14,961 nt of DNA from an uncultured bacterium. GTDB lineage: Bacteria; Patescibacteriota; Minisyncoccia; CAIUEV01. Positions 7,134 through 14,723 of this stretch are shown here, piece by piece; within the stretch, counting starts at the first letter, position 1; every line of letters starts with the position of its first letter. Where the stretch lies: contig CAIUEV010000014.1 in assembly GCA_903898335.1 (NCBI GenBank), positions 1-14,961 of the forward strand, in the 5' to 3' direction. The position numbers were made by a program, and so were the translations under genes. Under the pieces are notes generated by a model. It was not told the origin of the DNA. It saw nothing but the letters and a program-made list of their open reading frames with translations, and made no database searches.

Positions 7134-9008
7134 ATGAATAAATTACTCAAAAATTTAGGGGCGATATTCCTGGCGTTTTTAATATTGGCTTCGATTTTCG
7201 CCCTATACAATGCTGATCAAAACGTTGGTAAATCAGAGCAAACTTCTTTTGGCCAACTGGCGGAACAGATCAACAAAGAAGAAGTAAAAAAGATAACCGT
7301 CTCGGGTGAAAAAGTTGAGATAGAAAAAAAAGACGGCAGTAAACAATTTTTTACCAAAGAAAAAGAATCTTCGCTTTCGGAAACATTAAAAAACTATGGT
7401 ACCGATCAGAGTAAGTTGCAGTCTGTACCGGTTGAAATCAAAGGAGAAAGCGGCGTTAATTTCTGGCTTGGAAATATCTTGCCGATTCTGTTACCCTTTA
7501 TTTTTATTGCCGGAATTTTCTGGTTTATGCTGAGACAAGCTCAGCGCGGCAATTCCCAAGCGATGTCTTTTGGTCTTTCTCGAGCCAAATGGGAAGACCC
7601 TAAAAAGAAAAAAAATAATCGAACAACCTTCAAGGACGTAGCCGGGGCGGAAGAGGCTAAAGAAGAATTGAAAGAGGTGGTCGAATTTTTAAAGGAACCT
7701 CAAAAATTTCATAAACTGGGAGCGAAAATCCCTCGTGGTGTTTTACTTTTGGGACCTCCGGGATGCGGTAAAACTCTTTTGGCGAAGGCGACTTCGGGAG
7801 AGGCCAATGTACCCTTTTTCCATATTTCCGGTTCGGAATTTGTGGAAATGTTTGTCGGGGTTGGGGCGAGTCGAGTGAGAGACTTGTTTAATCAAGCTAA
7901 GAAAAACAAGCCGGCCATTGTTTTTATCGATGAGATCGATGCTGTCGGACGACATCGAGGAGCCGGTTTAGGCGGCGGGCATGATGAAAGGGAACAGACA
8001 TTGAATCAGATTTTAGTGGAAATGGATGGTTTTGATCCTCGCGAAAGTGTTATTGTGGTCGCGGCCACCAACCGTCCGGATGTTCTCGATCCGGCCTTGT
8101 TGAGACCCGGTCGTTTTGATCGTCGCGTGGTTATTGATTTACCGGATATAAAAGATAGAATGGCTATTTTGAAAGTACATGCTCACAAAAAACCGATAGC
8201 TAAAGATGTCAGGCTAAAAGTCATCGCTCAAAGGACACCGGGTTTTTCGGGTGCCGACCTGGCTAATTTGGTCAACGAAGCGGCCATTCTGGCGGCGCGT
8301 CGTAACCAAAAAGAGATTCTAATGGATAATCTTTTAAATTCAATTGAGAAAGTTATTCTCGGTCCGGAGCGTAAAAGTCGGGTGATGAAATCGGAAGAGA
8401 AAAAAATCGTGGCCGTTCATGAAGCGGGACATGCCGTTTCCGCTTACTTTTTACCCAATGCCGATCCGGTACATAAGATCTCTATAATATCTCGAGGTAA
8501 TGCCGGTGGCTACACAATCAATTTACCGACGGAAGATCGTCATTTCTACAGCAAAAATGATTTTATGGATAGGATGGTGATGTATTTGGGTGGTTATGTA
8601 GCTGAAGAAGTGATTAGAGGAGAGGTTACAACCGGAGCCTCTAACGACTTAAAACAAGTAACTCGTTTAGCGCGGGAAATAATTACCAAATACGGAATGA
8701 GCGATTTGGGGCCGGTATTCCTTTCTTCGAATGAAGAATGGGTCTTTCTGGGTAAAGATATTCATGAGGCCAAGCCTTATTCGGAGGAAACAGCCGGTAA
8801 AATTGATAAACTAACGGAAAAATATATTATTGAAGCTTTGGATAAGGCGCGTGCCATATTGAAAAAACAAAAAACAAAGCTTCAACTGATCGCGGACAAG
8901 TTAATGGAGAAAGAAACTTTGGAAAGAGAAGAATTTGAGGCTTTAATGAAAAACGAAAACGGTGATAAAGAGCTGAAAGAAGCTCCGGCCAAGAAATCGG
9001 AACAATAA
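7134..9008 (+). CDS. ftsH: ATP-dependent zinc metalloprotease FtsH
   Basis: A membrane-bound AAA+ protease that extracts and degrades misfolded membrane and some soluble proteins. There are two membrane helices (about 7-26 and 112-132) around an external domain. The AAA module carries Walker A GPPGCGKT (207-214; Cys where Thr is commoner), the pore motif [15 protein letters not shown] (236-250), Walker [10 protein letters not shown] (262-270), and the second region of homology with [22 protein letters not shown] (310-331, arginine fingers near the end). The protease domain has the zinc motif HEAGH (429-433) and the third ligand Asp in TTGASNDL (499-506). The C-terminal tail is coiled and charged. 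At 624 residues it is full length. It follows secD by 25 nt, so export and membrane quality control are probably co-expressed; no Shine-Dalgarno is visible. Confidence 0.97.
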   Translation: MNKLLKNLGAIFLAFLILASIFALYNADQNVGKSEQTSFGQLAEQINKEEVKKITVSGEKVEIEKKDGSKQFFTKEKESSLSETLKNYGTDQSKLQSVPVEIKGESGVNFWLGNILPILLPFIFIAGIFWFMLRQAQRGNSQAMSFGLSRAKWEDPKKKKNNRTTFKDVAGAEEAKEELKEVVEFLKEPQKFHKLGAKIPRGVLLLGPPGCGKTLLAKATSGEANVPFFHISGSEFVEMFVGVGASRVRDLFNQAKKNKPAIVFIDEIDAVGRHRGAGLGGGHDEREQTLNQILVEMDGFDPRESVIVVAATNRPDVLDPALLRPGRFDRRVVIDLPDIKDRMAILKVHAHKKPIAKDVRLKVIAQRTPGFSGADLANLVNEAAILAARRNQKEILMDNLLNSIEKVILGPERKSRVMKSEEKKIVAVHEAGHAVSAYFLPNADPVHKISIISRGNAGGYTINLPTEDRHFYSKNDFMDRMVMYLGGYVAEEVIRGEVTTGASNDLKQVTRLAREIITKYGMSDLGPVFLSSNEEWVFLGKDIHEAKPYSEETAGKIDKLTEKYIIEALDKARAILKKQKTKLQLIADKLMEKETLEREEFEALMKNENGDKELKEAPAKKSEQ

Positions 9009-9019
9009 TCTATTTCTCT

Positions 9020-9052
9020 TTTAAGCTGAATTTAAGAAAAATTTAAGCTGCA
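9020..9052 (+). promoter_or_regulatory. Three helically phased TTTAAG direct repeats (candidate operator)
   Basis: TTTAAG begins at 9020, 9031 and 9042, exactly 11 bp apart; the first and third copies extend to the 9-mer TTTAAGCTG. Six-base repeats with 5-bp spacers on one face of the helix are the typical layout of sites for OmpR/PhoB-type response regulators. They lie between ftsH and the lamin-tail gene, 39 nt before its start codon. That a response regulator binds here is inference. Confidence 0.4.
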
Positions 9053-9061
9053 TGTTTTAGA

Positions 9062-9084
9062 GTGGGTTAAGATTTTTAACCTAC
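9062..9084 (+). promoter_or_regulatory. Hairpin directly upstream of the lamin-tail protein start
   Basis: GTGGGTTAA (9062-9070) pairs with TTAACCTAC (9076-9084) over 9 positions, one of them G-U, with a 5-nt GATTT loop. It ends 6 nt before the ATG at 9091, where a ribosome would land, and no T-run follows it. It may control translation or block readthrough from ftsH. A shorter palindrome with the same GTTAAGATTT core lies in front of manC. Confidence 0.4.
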
Positions 9085-9090
9085 TCGGGT

Positions 9091-10650
9091 ATGTATAACT
9101 GTAAAAAGTTTTTTTGCCGGCTTATTCTTTTATTTGCAATCCCCGGCTTTATATTGCTTATTTTCAGTTCTCAAGTTTTGGCCGTCGATAAAACGATTTT
9201 TATTGCTGAAACAATGGCTAACCCCGAAGGAACGGACGGTAAAGAAAATGAATATATAATCTTAAAAAATCAGACCGCAGACGAAAAGAATTTGAGTGGC
9301 TACAAGCTCTGTAATATTAAAAACTATTGTTATACATTGAATCTGAAATTGGCTGCCGGTGCTTGCGGAAAGATTTTACGTTCATCGTTTCTGTTTACTC
9401 TGTATAATGACGAAGAAAAAATAAGCCTATTCGATTCGACAAGCAATTTGGTTGATGAGGTTTACTTTAAAAATGCTTTATCCGGTAAACCTTGGGTTTG
9501 CGATAGTAACAATTGCGATTTCAGTTTACCAGTTTCCAATTGTGATTATTCAAGTATTTTTGAAGTAGAAACCGATCAAGGATTAGAGTCCGAAACGACA
9601 GAGGCGGATATCTATGTGAAAAATCCAGATGAACAAAAATCCGATATCGAAAACTTAAATTCAAACAGCTCCGGTGGTTCAAGCAACAGTAATACTAAAG
9701 TTGTAAACAGTAACCAAAATTCCTATTTTCCGATTAAAAATAAAGCTGATTTTAAAAAGGCGGGAAAAATAATTAATAAAAGCAAAGAAAGCTTGTTGGT
9801 CTCCCTGTCGGCGCAGGCGGTTATTCCCAAAAATGTTCTAGGTAAAAACACTTTTTATCTTATGAGTGAGGGAGAATGGCTATCCGGTCAAGCCTACGCT
9901 TCATTTTGCAAAATCAATAATTGTGACGATCTGGATGTTCTTTTGACGCAAAGAAGCCTACTGAAAATAGAGGGAGCCTATTTGGGCTTTGACGGCCAGA
10001 ATTTTTCTTTAAATTTAGGCAAAAAGAGCCATGTTTTTCGACAAGAAGCCAAGGAAGAGTCGTCGGTCAAGCTTGAAAATATTAAAAATACCGATGAACT
10101 TAGAAAAAAAGCGGGTAAAAAAATCGAAATTGCGGGGGAGATTTTGCTCAAAAAAGGTAGCTATTTCTATGTAAAAACGGAGAAGGGGGTGGCGACTTTG
10201 TATGTTCCTGCCCAAATTCTGACAGAATGGCTAGCGGAAAGAAAGAGTTTGCTTAAGAGCCTATTTCCGGTTTATGAGGAGGAAAAAAATTGGCCCGGCC
10301 TGGTTTACAAGGGAGCCAAAATCAGAGCGGAGGGGGTAATTGAAGCCAGAAAATCCAGTTATAGAATTGTTATTGATTCTTTCAAAAATTTAAATTTTGA
10401 ATGGCCAACAAAAATAACTTCGGCTGTCAGTAAAAATAAAATTAATGATATTCCTGCAAAAAGCTACTTGAGCAATAGCAATAACAACGAAAGCCGAAAG
10501 GTGATTGAAAATCCGTCGATGCCGGTTGAAAAAGGGGAATCGAGTGAGCAGAAAAGAAATATCGAAAAACTAAACGATTTTTTGGCAGACAAAATGCCGT
10601 GGCTGGATTTGCTGAAAATTTTCAGTCTTAAGATCTGGGCTAAACTATAA
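9091..10650 (+). CDS. Secreted lamin-tail-domain protein with C-terminal OB-like region
   Basis: A 519-residue exported protein. Residues 1-31 form a signal peptide with likely cleavage after VLA. Residues 35-130 match the lamin tail (LTD) fold: IAETMANPEGTDGKENEYIILKN in pieces (IAE, then NP, then EYI.L.N), NLSGYKLCN, and SLFDSTSNLVDEVYF. A Ser/Asn-rich linker (about 188-212) follows, then two regions of beta character, about 225-312 and 340-435. The second, KIEIAGEILLKKGSYFYVKTEKG in pieces, with VYKGAKIRAEGVIEARKSSYRI, has the pattern 'G-x-I ... YFYV ... G-x-x-I-x-x-x-G-x-I' of OB-fold beta barrels. LTD modules are common on secreted bacterial proteins and are thought to mediate binding or attachment; no catalytic residues are seen. 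Its last 6 nt overlap the tail of manC on the opposite strand. Confidence 0.75.
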   Translation: MYNCKKFFCRLILLFAIPGFILLIFSSQVLAVDKTIFIAETMANPEGTDGKENEYIILKNQTADEKNLSGYKLCNIKNYCYTLNLKLAAGACGKILRSSFLFTLYNDEEKISLFDSTSNLVDEVYFKNALSGKPWVCDSNNCDFSLPVSNCDYSSIFEVETDQGLESETTEADIYVKNPDEQKSDIENLNSNSSGGSSNSNTKVVNSNQNSYFPIKNKADFKKAGKIINKSKESLLVSLSAQAVIPKNVLGKNTFYLMSEGEWLSGQAYASFCKINNCDDLDVLLTQRSLLKIEGAYLGFDGQNFSLNLGKKSHVFRQEAKEESSVKLENIKNTDELRKKAGKKIEIAGEILLKKGSYFYVKTEKGVATLYVPAQILTEWLAERKSLLKSLFPVYEEEKNWPGLVYKGAKIRAEGVIEARKSSYRIVIDSFKNLNFEWPTKITSAVSKNKINDIPAKSYLSNSNNNESRKVIENPSMPVEKGESSEQKRNIEKLNDFLADKMPWLDLLKIFSLKIWAKL

Positions 10651-11721
10651 ATGTTGAATTTTACCAACTTCTTCAAGTTTTTTCACCACATCGGAAACAA
10701 GCTGCGCTTTATTTTTGTCGCAGACCAAGATCGCATCTTCCGTCTCGACGATTATCAAATCCTTTACGGCTATGGTGGCGATCAGCTTATTTGATCCGTA
10801 GACCATTAAATTTTCTCCTCCAAAGTTTATATGCTCGCCTTTGACAAAATTATCTTTTTTGTTAGTGGTAAGAGCGTTTTTGAGGGCAGTCCACGATCCG
10901 ACATCGTTCCAATGCAATTTGAGCGGCATTATTAGAACATCTTTGTCATTTTCCATTACTCCGTAGTCGATGCTGATTTTATCCATTTCGGGAAATTCTT
11001 TTTCCAAGACGGAATTGAAATTTTTTGTTCCCCAAGCTTCGCCGATTTTAATTAATCGGCTGTAAATATCCGGGGTATATTGAGCGAGTTTTTTTATAAT
11101 GGTGCTGGTTCGCCAAACGAACATACCGCTATTCCAGAAGAAAGTACCGTCTTTGAGGTATTCTTTGGCTTTTTCATAATTCGGCTTCTCGACAAATCTT
11201 TGAGCTCTCCATATTTTATTTTTGGCCGTTTTCTTAATTAACTTTCCTTTTTCTATGTATCCGTAACCGGTTTCCGGCTCGGAAGGGGTGATACCGAAAG
11301 TTATAAGATGACCGTTACCTTCCTCCTTTAAAAATTTTTCTGCTTCCAGTAAAGCTTCGGTTAAAGTTTTCGGGTTTTCGATAAAGTGATCAGCGGCAAA
11401 CACTCCCATCACTTCATCGCCGCATTTTTTAGCGATAACAGCTGCCGCCAGAGCAATGCTGGGAGCGGTGCCTCTTCCAACCGGCTCAGCTAGAATATTT
11501 TCTTTAGGAAATTCCAATAATTCTTTTTCGACTTCGCTGACATATTCTCTGTTGGTGGCAACATAAATATCTTCAGGAGAGGCAATTTCTCTCATTCTAA
11601 GATATGTTTCCTGAAGCATGGTTTTATTTGAGGTCAGACTTTGAAATTGTTTCGGTTTGCTCTTGCGACTGATTGGCCAGAGTCTGGTACCCTTCCCTCC
11701 TGCCAGGATGACAATTTTCAT
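10645..11721 (-). CDS. manC: Mannose-1-phosphate guanylyltransferase
   Basis: The enzyme joins mannose-1-phosphate and GTP into GDP-mannose, the donor for mannose-containing surface glycans and for GDP-fucose or GDP-rhamnose. Diagnostic motifs are LAGGKGTRLWPISRKSKPKQ (6-25, nucleotide binding), AEPVGRGTAPSIALAA (78-93), AADHFI (109-114, metal-binding Asp), GYGYIE (152-157), FVEKP (176-180), WNSGMF (196-201), IDYGVME (251-257) and WNDVGSW (271-277). At 358 residues it is a single-domain form without the C-terminal phosphomannose isomerase domain of long ManC proteins. It is the only complete minus-strand gene here, ends tail-to-tail with the lamin-tail gene (6-nt overlap, stop TAG), and shares a 77-nt divergent region with the next gene. 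The ATG at 11721 gives a canonical MKIVILAGG start. Confidence 0.95.
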   Translation of the reverse strand: MKIVILAGGKGTRLWPISRKSKPKQFQSLTSNKTMLQETYLRMREIASPEDIYVATNREYVSEVEKELLEFPKENILAEPVGRGTAPSIALAAAVIAKKCGDEVMGVFAADHFIENPKTLTEALLEAEKFLKEEGNGHLITFGITPSEPETGYGYIEKGKLIKKTAKNKIWRAQRFVEKPNYEKAKEYLKDGTFFWNSGMFVWRTSTIIKKLAQYTPDIYSRLIKIGEAWGTKNFNSVLEKEFPEMDKISIDYGVMENDKDVLIMPLKLHWNDVGSWTALKNALTTNKKDNFVKGEHINFGGENLMVYGSNKLIATIAVKDLIIVETEDAILVCDKNKAQLVSDVVKKLEEVGKIQHL

Positions 11722-11728
11722 TTTTTTG

Positions 11729-11743
11729 AGTTAAGATTTAACT
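11729..11743. promoter_or_regulatory. AGTTAA-GAT-TTAACT palindrome in the manC leader
   Basis: Perfect 6-bp arms (11729-11734 and 11738-11743) around a 3-nt centre, ending 7 nt from the manC ATG. It may be an operator for one or both divergent genes, or a small mRNA hairpin. Its core resembles the hairpin at 9062-9084, which likewise ends 6 nt before a start codon. Confidence 0.3.
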
Positions 11744-11772
11744 AGACAACAACAAATTTTAATTTAGATAAT
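11743..11772 (+). promoter_or_regulatory. Candidate sigma-70-type promoter for the PPM-like gene
   Basis: TAGACA at 11743-11748 (5 of 6 to TTGACA) and GATAAT at 11767-11772 (5 of 6 to TATAAT) are separated by 18 nt, within the manC/PPM-like divergent region. A start near 11779 would give a leader of about 20 nt before the ATG at 11799. The region is AT-rich, so chance matches are possible. I see no equally good minus-strand promoter for manC. Confidence 0.4.
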
Positions 11773-11798
11773 ATAAATAAGCAAAAAAATACTAAAAA

Positions 11799-13895
11799 AT
11801 GATAGCACCTACGGTTAAAATTTTTCCTTATATCAAAAAAGGAACTCCTTCTTTAGCGGAGGCGGATTTTTTTTGGCGTTTGCTGATTAAAGGCGGGACG
11901 GGCCAGGAGTTACATATTATACTTTCTGTCGACTGTCGCAATCAGGAAGAAACAATTTTGTTGTCAAAAGAATTGTGGTCTCTTGCTACCGGTTATCTTA
12001 GTGAGGCCTCTCTCGGAGAAGGGGAGGGTAGAATATTAAATCCGGAATCAATTTGTGAAGGAATATTGAAAAGTTTTAATGATTACATGTCTGTCTGGGC
12101 TGAGAAAGCCGGTTTAGACGATTGGAATAATCTGTCGATCTTTTTCGGAGTCATGGATCCTGCCGCTTTTTATTTCGCGAAAGTGGGAGAATCGGGGGCG
12201 GTTCTTTTCAGGAATCGTAATTTAATTAATATAGACGAGAATCTGAAAACTCCTCGCTCTCCCGAATTCTCACCTCCCTTTCCTGAAATTGCGGGTGGAA
12301 AAATTCAAATGGGTGATCGGATCATAATCGGTTCGGCCGGGTTTTTTCGGTCGATTTCTCAGGGCGAAATACCGTCTTTGATTGATTCTCAGACATTTGA
12401 AGTGGCCACTAGAAATTTAGAGAGGGTTTCGGAATCTGTTAATAACGTCGCATCCATCGGTTTTTTAATGGGAGAAGTTTCTTTAAAAAGCGAGAGCGAC
12501 AAATATTTTTTTTCAAAGCCGGAAGCGGTAGGTTTTAGCTCTTCTCAGGTCGGGTCGCTTTCTTTTTTGGAGTTTAATTCACTGCAAGATCGATCAAACA
12601 TTAATCGAGAAAAAAAAGATAATTTTTTACCGGTAAAAGAAACGGTAGGAGCCATTAAAGAAAAAATAACCGGGCCGATATTTTCCGCGCCGTTAAAAAT
12701 TTTTAATTCGATTATTTTGGGCTTGAAAAATGTTTCTTCCACCAGGCGCATTATCCTGGGAGCAGTGTTTATCATTCTAATGTTTTTAGCGGGCTATTGG
12801 AATTACTCATTTTCCAAGAAGAACCAAGAGGTTTCAAGGACAAATAAACTTTTCGAAGACAAGAATTATGACTACGACAAAATATTTGCGGCGGTGGAAA
12901 AACTAGAGGACGAATCAGAAAGCGCTTTGATCTATAAGGATGAGGAAAAAGCGAAGAAGAGCCTTTTTGAAGCGACAGAAATGCTTTCCAAGATAACCGG
13001 TTCCGGTGATTACGGAATAAGAGCGCTTAAAATTAAGAAAGAAATCGAAGACAAAATGAACTCGATGGAGAAAAACGATATTTTTGTTAATTCCGAATTG
13101 GTTTGGTCTCCTCCGAGCAGCGAAAGCGTTGCCGATTTTACACTGGATAACGGGAATAATATTCTAACCTTGACTGGCGGAGACATCTACCGATTGTCAC
13201 TTAAAAATGTTGAGGATAGGGAAAAAATCGCCAGTGGCGAAAATTTTAAAGTCGCAAGTAGTTTCTTGTTGAGAGCGAAGTTAGAAACTCTACTTTTATC
13301 GGGTGAAAGTAAAGATTTCTGGTCAATTGATCCGTCGAAGAACCAGCTTTCCGCCAAAAAAACAGTCAAAGAAGATTCTTTTGTCAGATCCCAGCCGGCG
13401 AAAGCGTTTGAAAACTATATTTATTTTTGGAACCAAGAAGAAAAGCAATTCAAACAGTATACTTTTCAGAATGGGGAAATTATTTTTTACAAGAATTGGC
13501 TGAAGGAGAATCCTGTTTATTTTGAAGAAGACGGTTCCCCGGTTGATTTTACAGTGGATGGAAACATTTTTGCCGTTTCAAGCAAGGGGAAAATATGGAA
13601 ACTTTCCGGCGGGAAAAAAATCGATTGGAATTTTGAATCACCGGTTCGTCCGCTTTCATCAGAAAAATTGAAGATAGAAACCGCTGACGATTTTACTAAT
13701 CTGTATGTGCTTGATCCTTCTAAGCAAAGAATAGCTATTTTTGAAAAGGAAACCGGTAAGTTAAAAGGTCAGATTAAGAATGCCGATTTAGCCGAAGCAA
13801 TTAATTTCAGAGTGGACGAGAGTAAAAAAGAGATTTATTTTAACAAGCCGAAGGAAATTCGAAAAATAGTTTTTGAGCTACCGAAGGAAGGATAA
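11799..13895 (+). CDS. Membrane protein with degenerate PP2C-like domain, one TM helix and propeller-like C-terminus
   Basis: A 698-residue protein with three parts. Residues 1-228 follow the PPM/PP2C phosphatase layout: LHIILSVDCRNQEE (38-51) where a phosphatase has VaDGmGGh; FYFAKVGESGAVLFRNRNLI (124-143) where it has a VGDSRxyLxRxGxl strand pair; GDRIIIGSAGFF (172-183) where it has GDxlLLcSDGL; and a final VASIGFLMGEV (217-227). Asp45 is kept, but the GG after it, the Asp of GDS (now Glu131) and the Asp of SDG (now Ala180) are changed, so catalysis is doubtful. A linker leads to one membrane helix (317-333), a helical segment (340-420) and a beta-rich region (430-698) ending NLYVLDPSKQRIAIFEKETG, typical of propeller blades. 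I infer an envelope sensor or scaffold with a cytoplasmic pseudophosphatase. No kinase is nearby. Confidence 0.65.
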   Translation: MIAPTVKIFPYIKKGTPSLAEADFFWRLLIKGGTGQELHIILSVDCRNQEETILLSKELWSLATGYLSEASLGEGEGRILNPESICEGILKSFNDYMSVWAEKAGLDDWNNLSIFFGVMDPAAFYFAKVGESGAVLFRNRNLINIDENLKTPRSPEFSPPFPEIAGGKIQMGDRIIIGSAGFFRSISQGEIPSLIDSQTFEVATRNLERVSESVNNVASIGFLMGEVSLKSESDKYFFSKPEAVGFSSSQVGSLSFLEFNSLQDRSNINREKKDNFLPVKETVGAIKEKITGPIFSAPLKIFNSIILGLKNVSSTRRIILGAVFIILMFLAGYWNYSFSKKNQEVSRTNKLFEDKNYDYDKIFAAVEKLEDESESALIYKDEEKAKKSLFEATEMLSKITGSGDYGIRALKIKKEIEDKMNSMEKNDIFVNSELVWSPPSSESVADFTLDNGNNILTLTGGDIYRLSLKNVEDREKIASGENFKVASSFLLRAKLETLLLSGESKDFWSIDPSKNQLSAKKTVKEDSFVRSQPAKAFENYIYFWNQEEKQFKQYTFQNGEIIFYKNWLKENPVYFEEDGSPVDFTVDGNIFAVSSKGKIWKLSGGKKIDWNFESPVRPLSSEKLKIETADDFTNLYVLDPSKQRIAIFEKETGKLKGQIKNADLAEAINFRVDESKKEIYFNKPKEIRKIVFELPKEG

Positions 13896-13912
13896 GATTT
13901 TGATTTTTATTT

Positions 13913-14722
13913 ATGAAATATTTAGTTTCTATATTTGAATGGAAAGAGGAGAGAAAAATGGAGTCATCCTTGAATCTTAAAAAGGGTGATTTGGTCGTGG
14001 TCGACTTAACTTTCGGTAAACATTTGGGGATAATCGTGTCTCCGCTAGAAGAGAAAGATTGTGGCGGTAATTGCGATGATTGCTTTCAAAAAGAAGGATC
14101 TATCGTGAGGAAAGCGACCGGAATCGAGAAAGAAAAATCCGAAGCCGAAGAGGAAAAAAAGTTACAATTGCTTAAAGACTGTCGTGCTTTGGTTAAAAAA
14201 TATAAATTACCCATGAAGCTAGTCGGAGTTGATCTCGCAGTTGATGGGGGAGGTATTATTTTTGGTTTTACGGCCGAGGAAAGAGTGGATTTTCGTCTTT
14301 TGGTCAGAGAGTTGGCAGCTAAATTCCAGAAATCAGTGCGGCTTCAACAAATCGGTTCTCGTGACGAGGCCAGAATGAAGGGAGGCATCGGCCCTTGCGG
14401 TCGAATGCTCTGTTGTCTTTCCAGAAATATAGCGATCCAAAGTATCTCAACGGAAATGGCTCGACTTCAGCAGATTAGTCATCGAGGGAACGAAAGACTC
14501 TCCGGCTGTTGCAATCGTTTGATGTGCTGTCTATCCTTTGAACAGGCAACTTATGAGAAGATGCGAGAAAAATTACCGAATGTGGGAGACAGAGTGAAAA
14601 CACCTCACGGAGAAGGAATGATCGAAGGTTTGAAAATACTGTCCGAAGAAGTCGGCGTCAGACTCAACTCGAATCCAAAAGAAATAGTTTGGACCAAGGT
14701 AAAAGATATTCGCAAGATCTAG
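13913..14722 (+). CDS. ricT: PSP1-domain protein RicT (YaaT-like)
   Basis: RicT (YaaT) is the PSP1-domain protein that in Bacillus acts with RicA and RicF, as an Fe-S-containing complex, in RNase Y-dependent mRNA processing; its role in other phyla is less clear. Core motifs are KLVGVDLAVDGGGIIFGFTA (102-121), ERVDFRLLVRELA (123-135), QIGSRDEARMKGGIGPCGRM (146-165) with LCC after it, and RLSGCCNRLMCCLSFE (195-210). An added N-terminal CGGNCDDC (50-57) gives a CxxxCxxC triad that could hold metal. Length is normal (269). I kept the ATG at 13913 because MKYLVSIFEW lines up with the family's first strand; an in-frame ATG at 13958 has a far better Shine-Dalgarno (AGGAG, 13947-13951, 6-nt spacing). 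The gene lies 17 nt after the PPM-like gene, probably co-transcribed. Confidence 0.93.
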   Translation: MKYLVSIFEWKEERKMESSLNLKKGDLVVVDLTFGKHLGIIVSPLEEKDCGGNCDDCFQKEGSIVRKATGIEKEKSEAEEEKKLQLLKDCRALVKKYKLPMKLVGVDLAVDGGGIIFGFTAEERVDFRLLVRELAAKFQKSVRLQQIGSRDEARMKGGIGPCGRMLCCLSRNIAIQSISTEMARLQQISHRGNERLSGCCNRLMCCLSFEQATYEKMREKLPNVGDRVKTPHGEGMIEGLKILSEEVGVRLNSNPKEIVWTKVKDIRKI

Positions 14723-14723
14723 T

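Noticed and set aside
7752..7775. An inactive FtsH because Walker A has Cys in place of Thr
   Set aside because: In GPPGCGKT the essential Gly, Lys and final Thr are intact, the substituted position tolerates variation among AAA+ proteins, and all other catalytic motifs are present.
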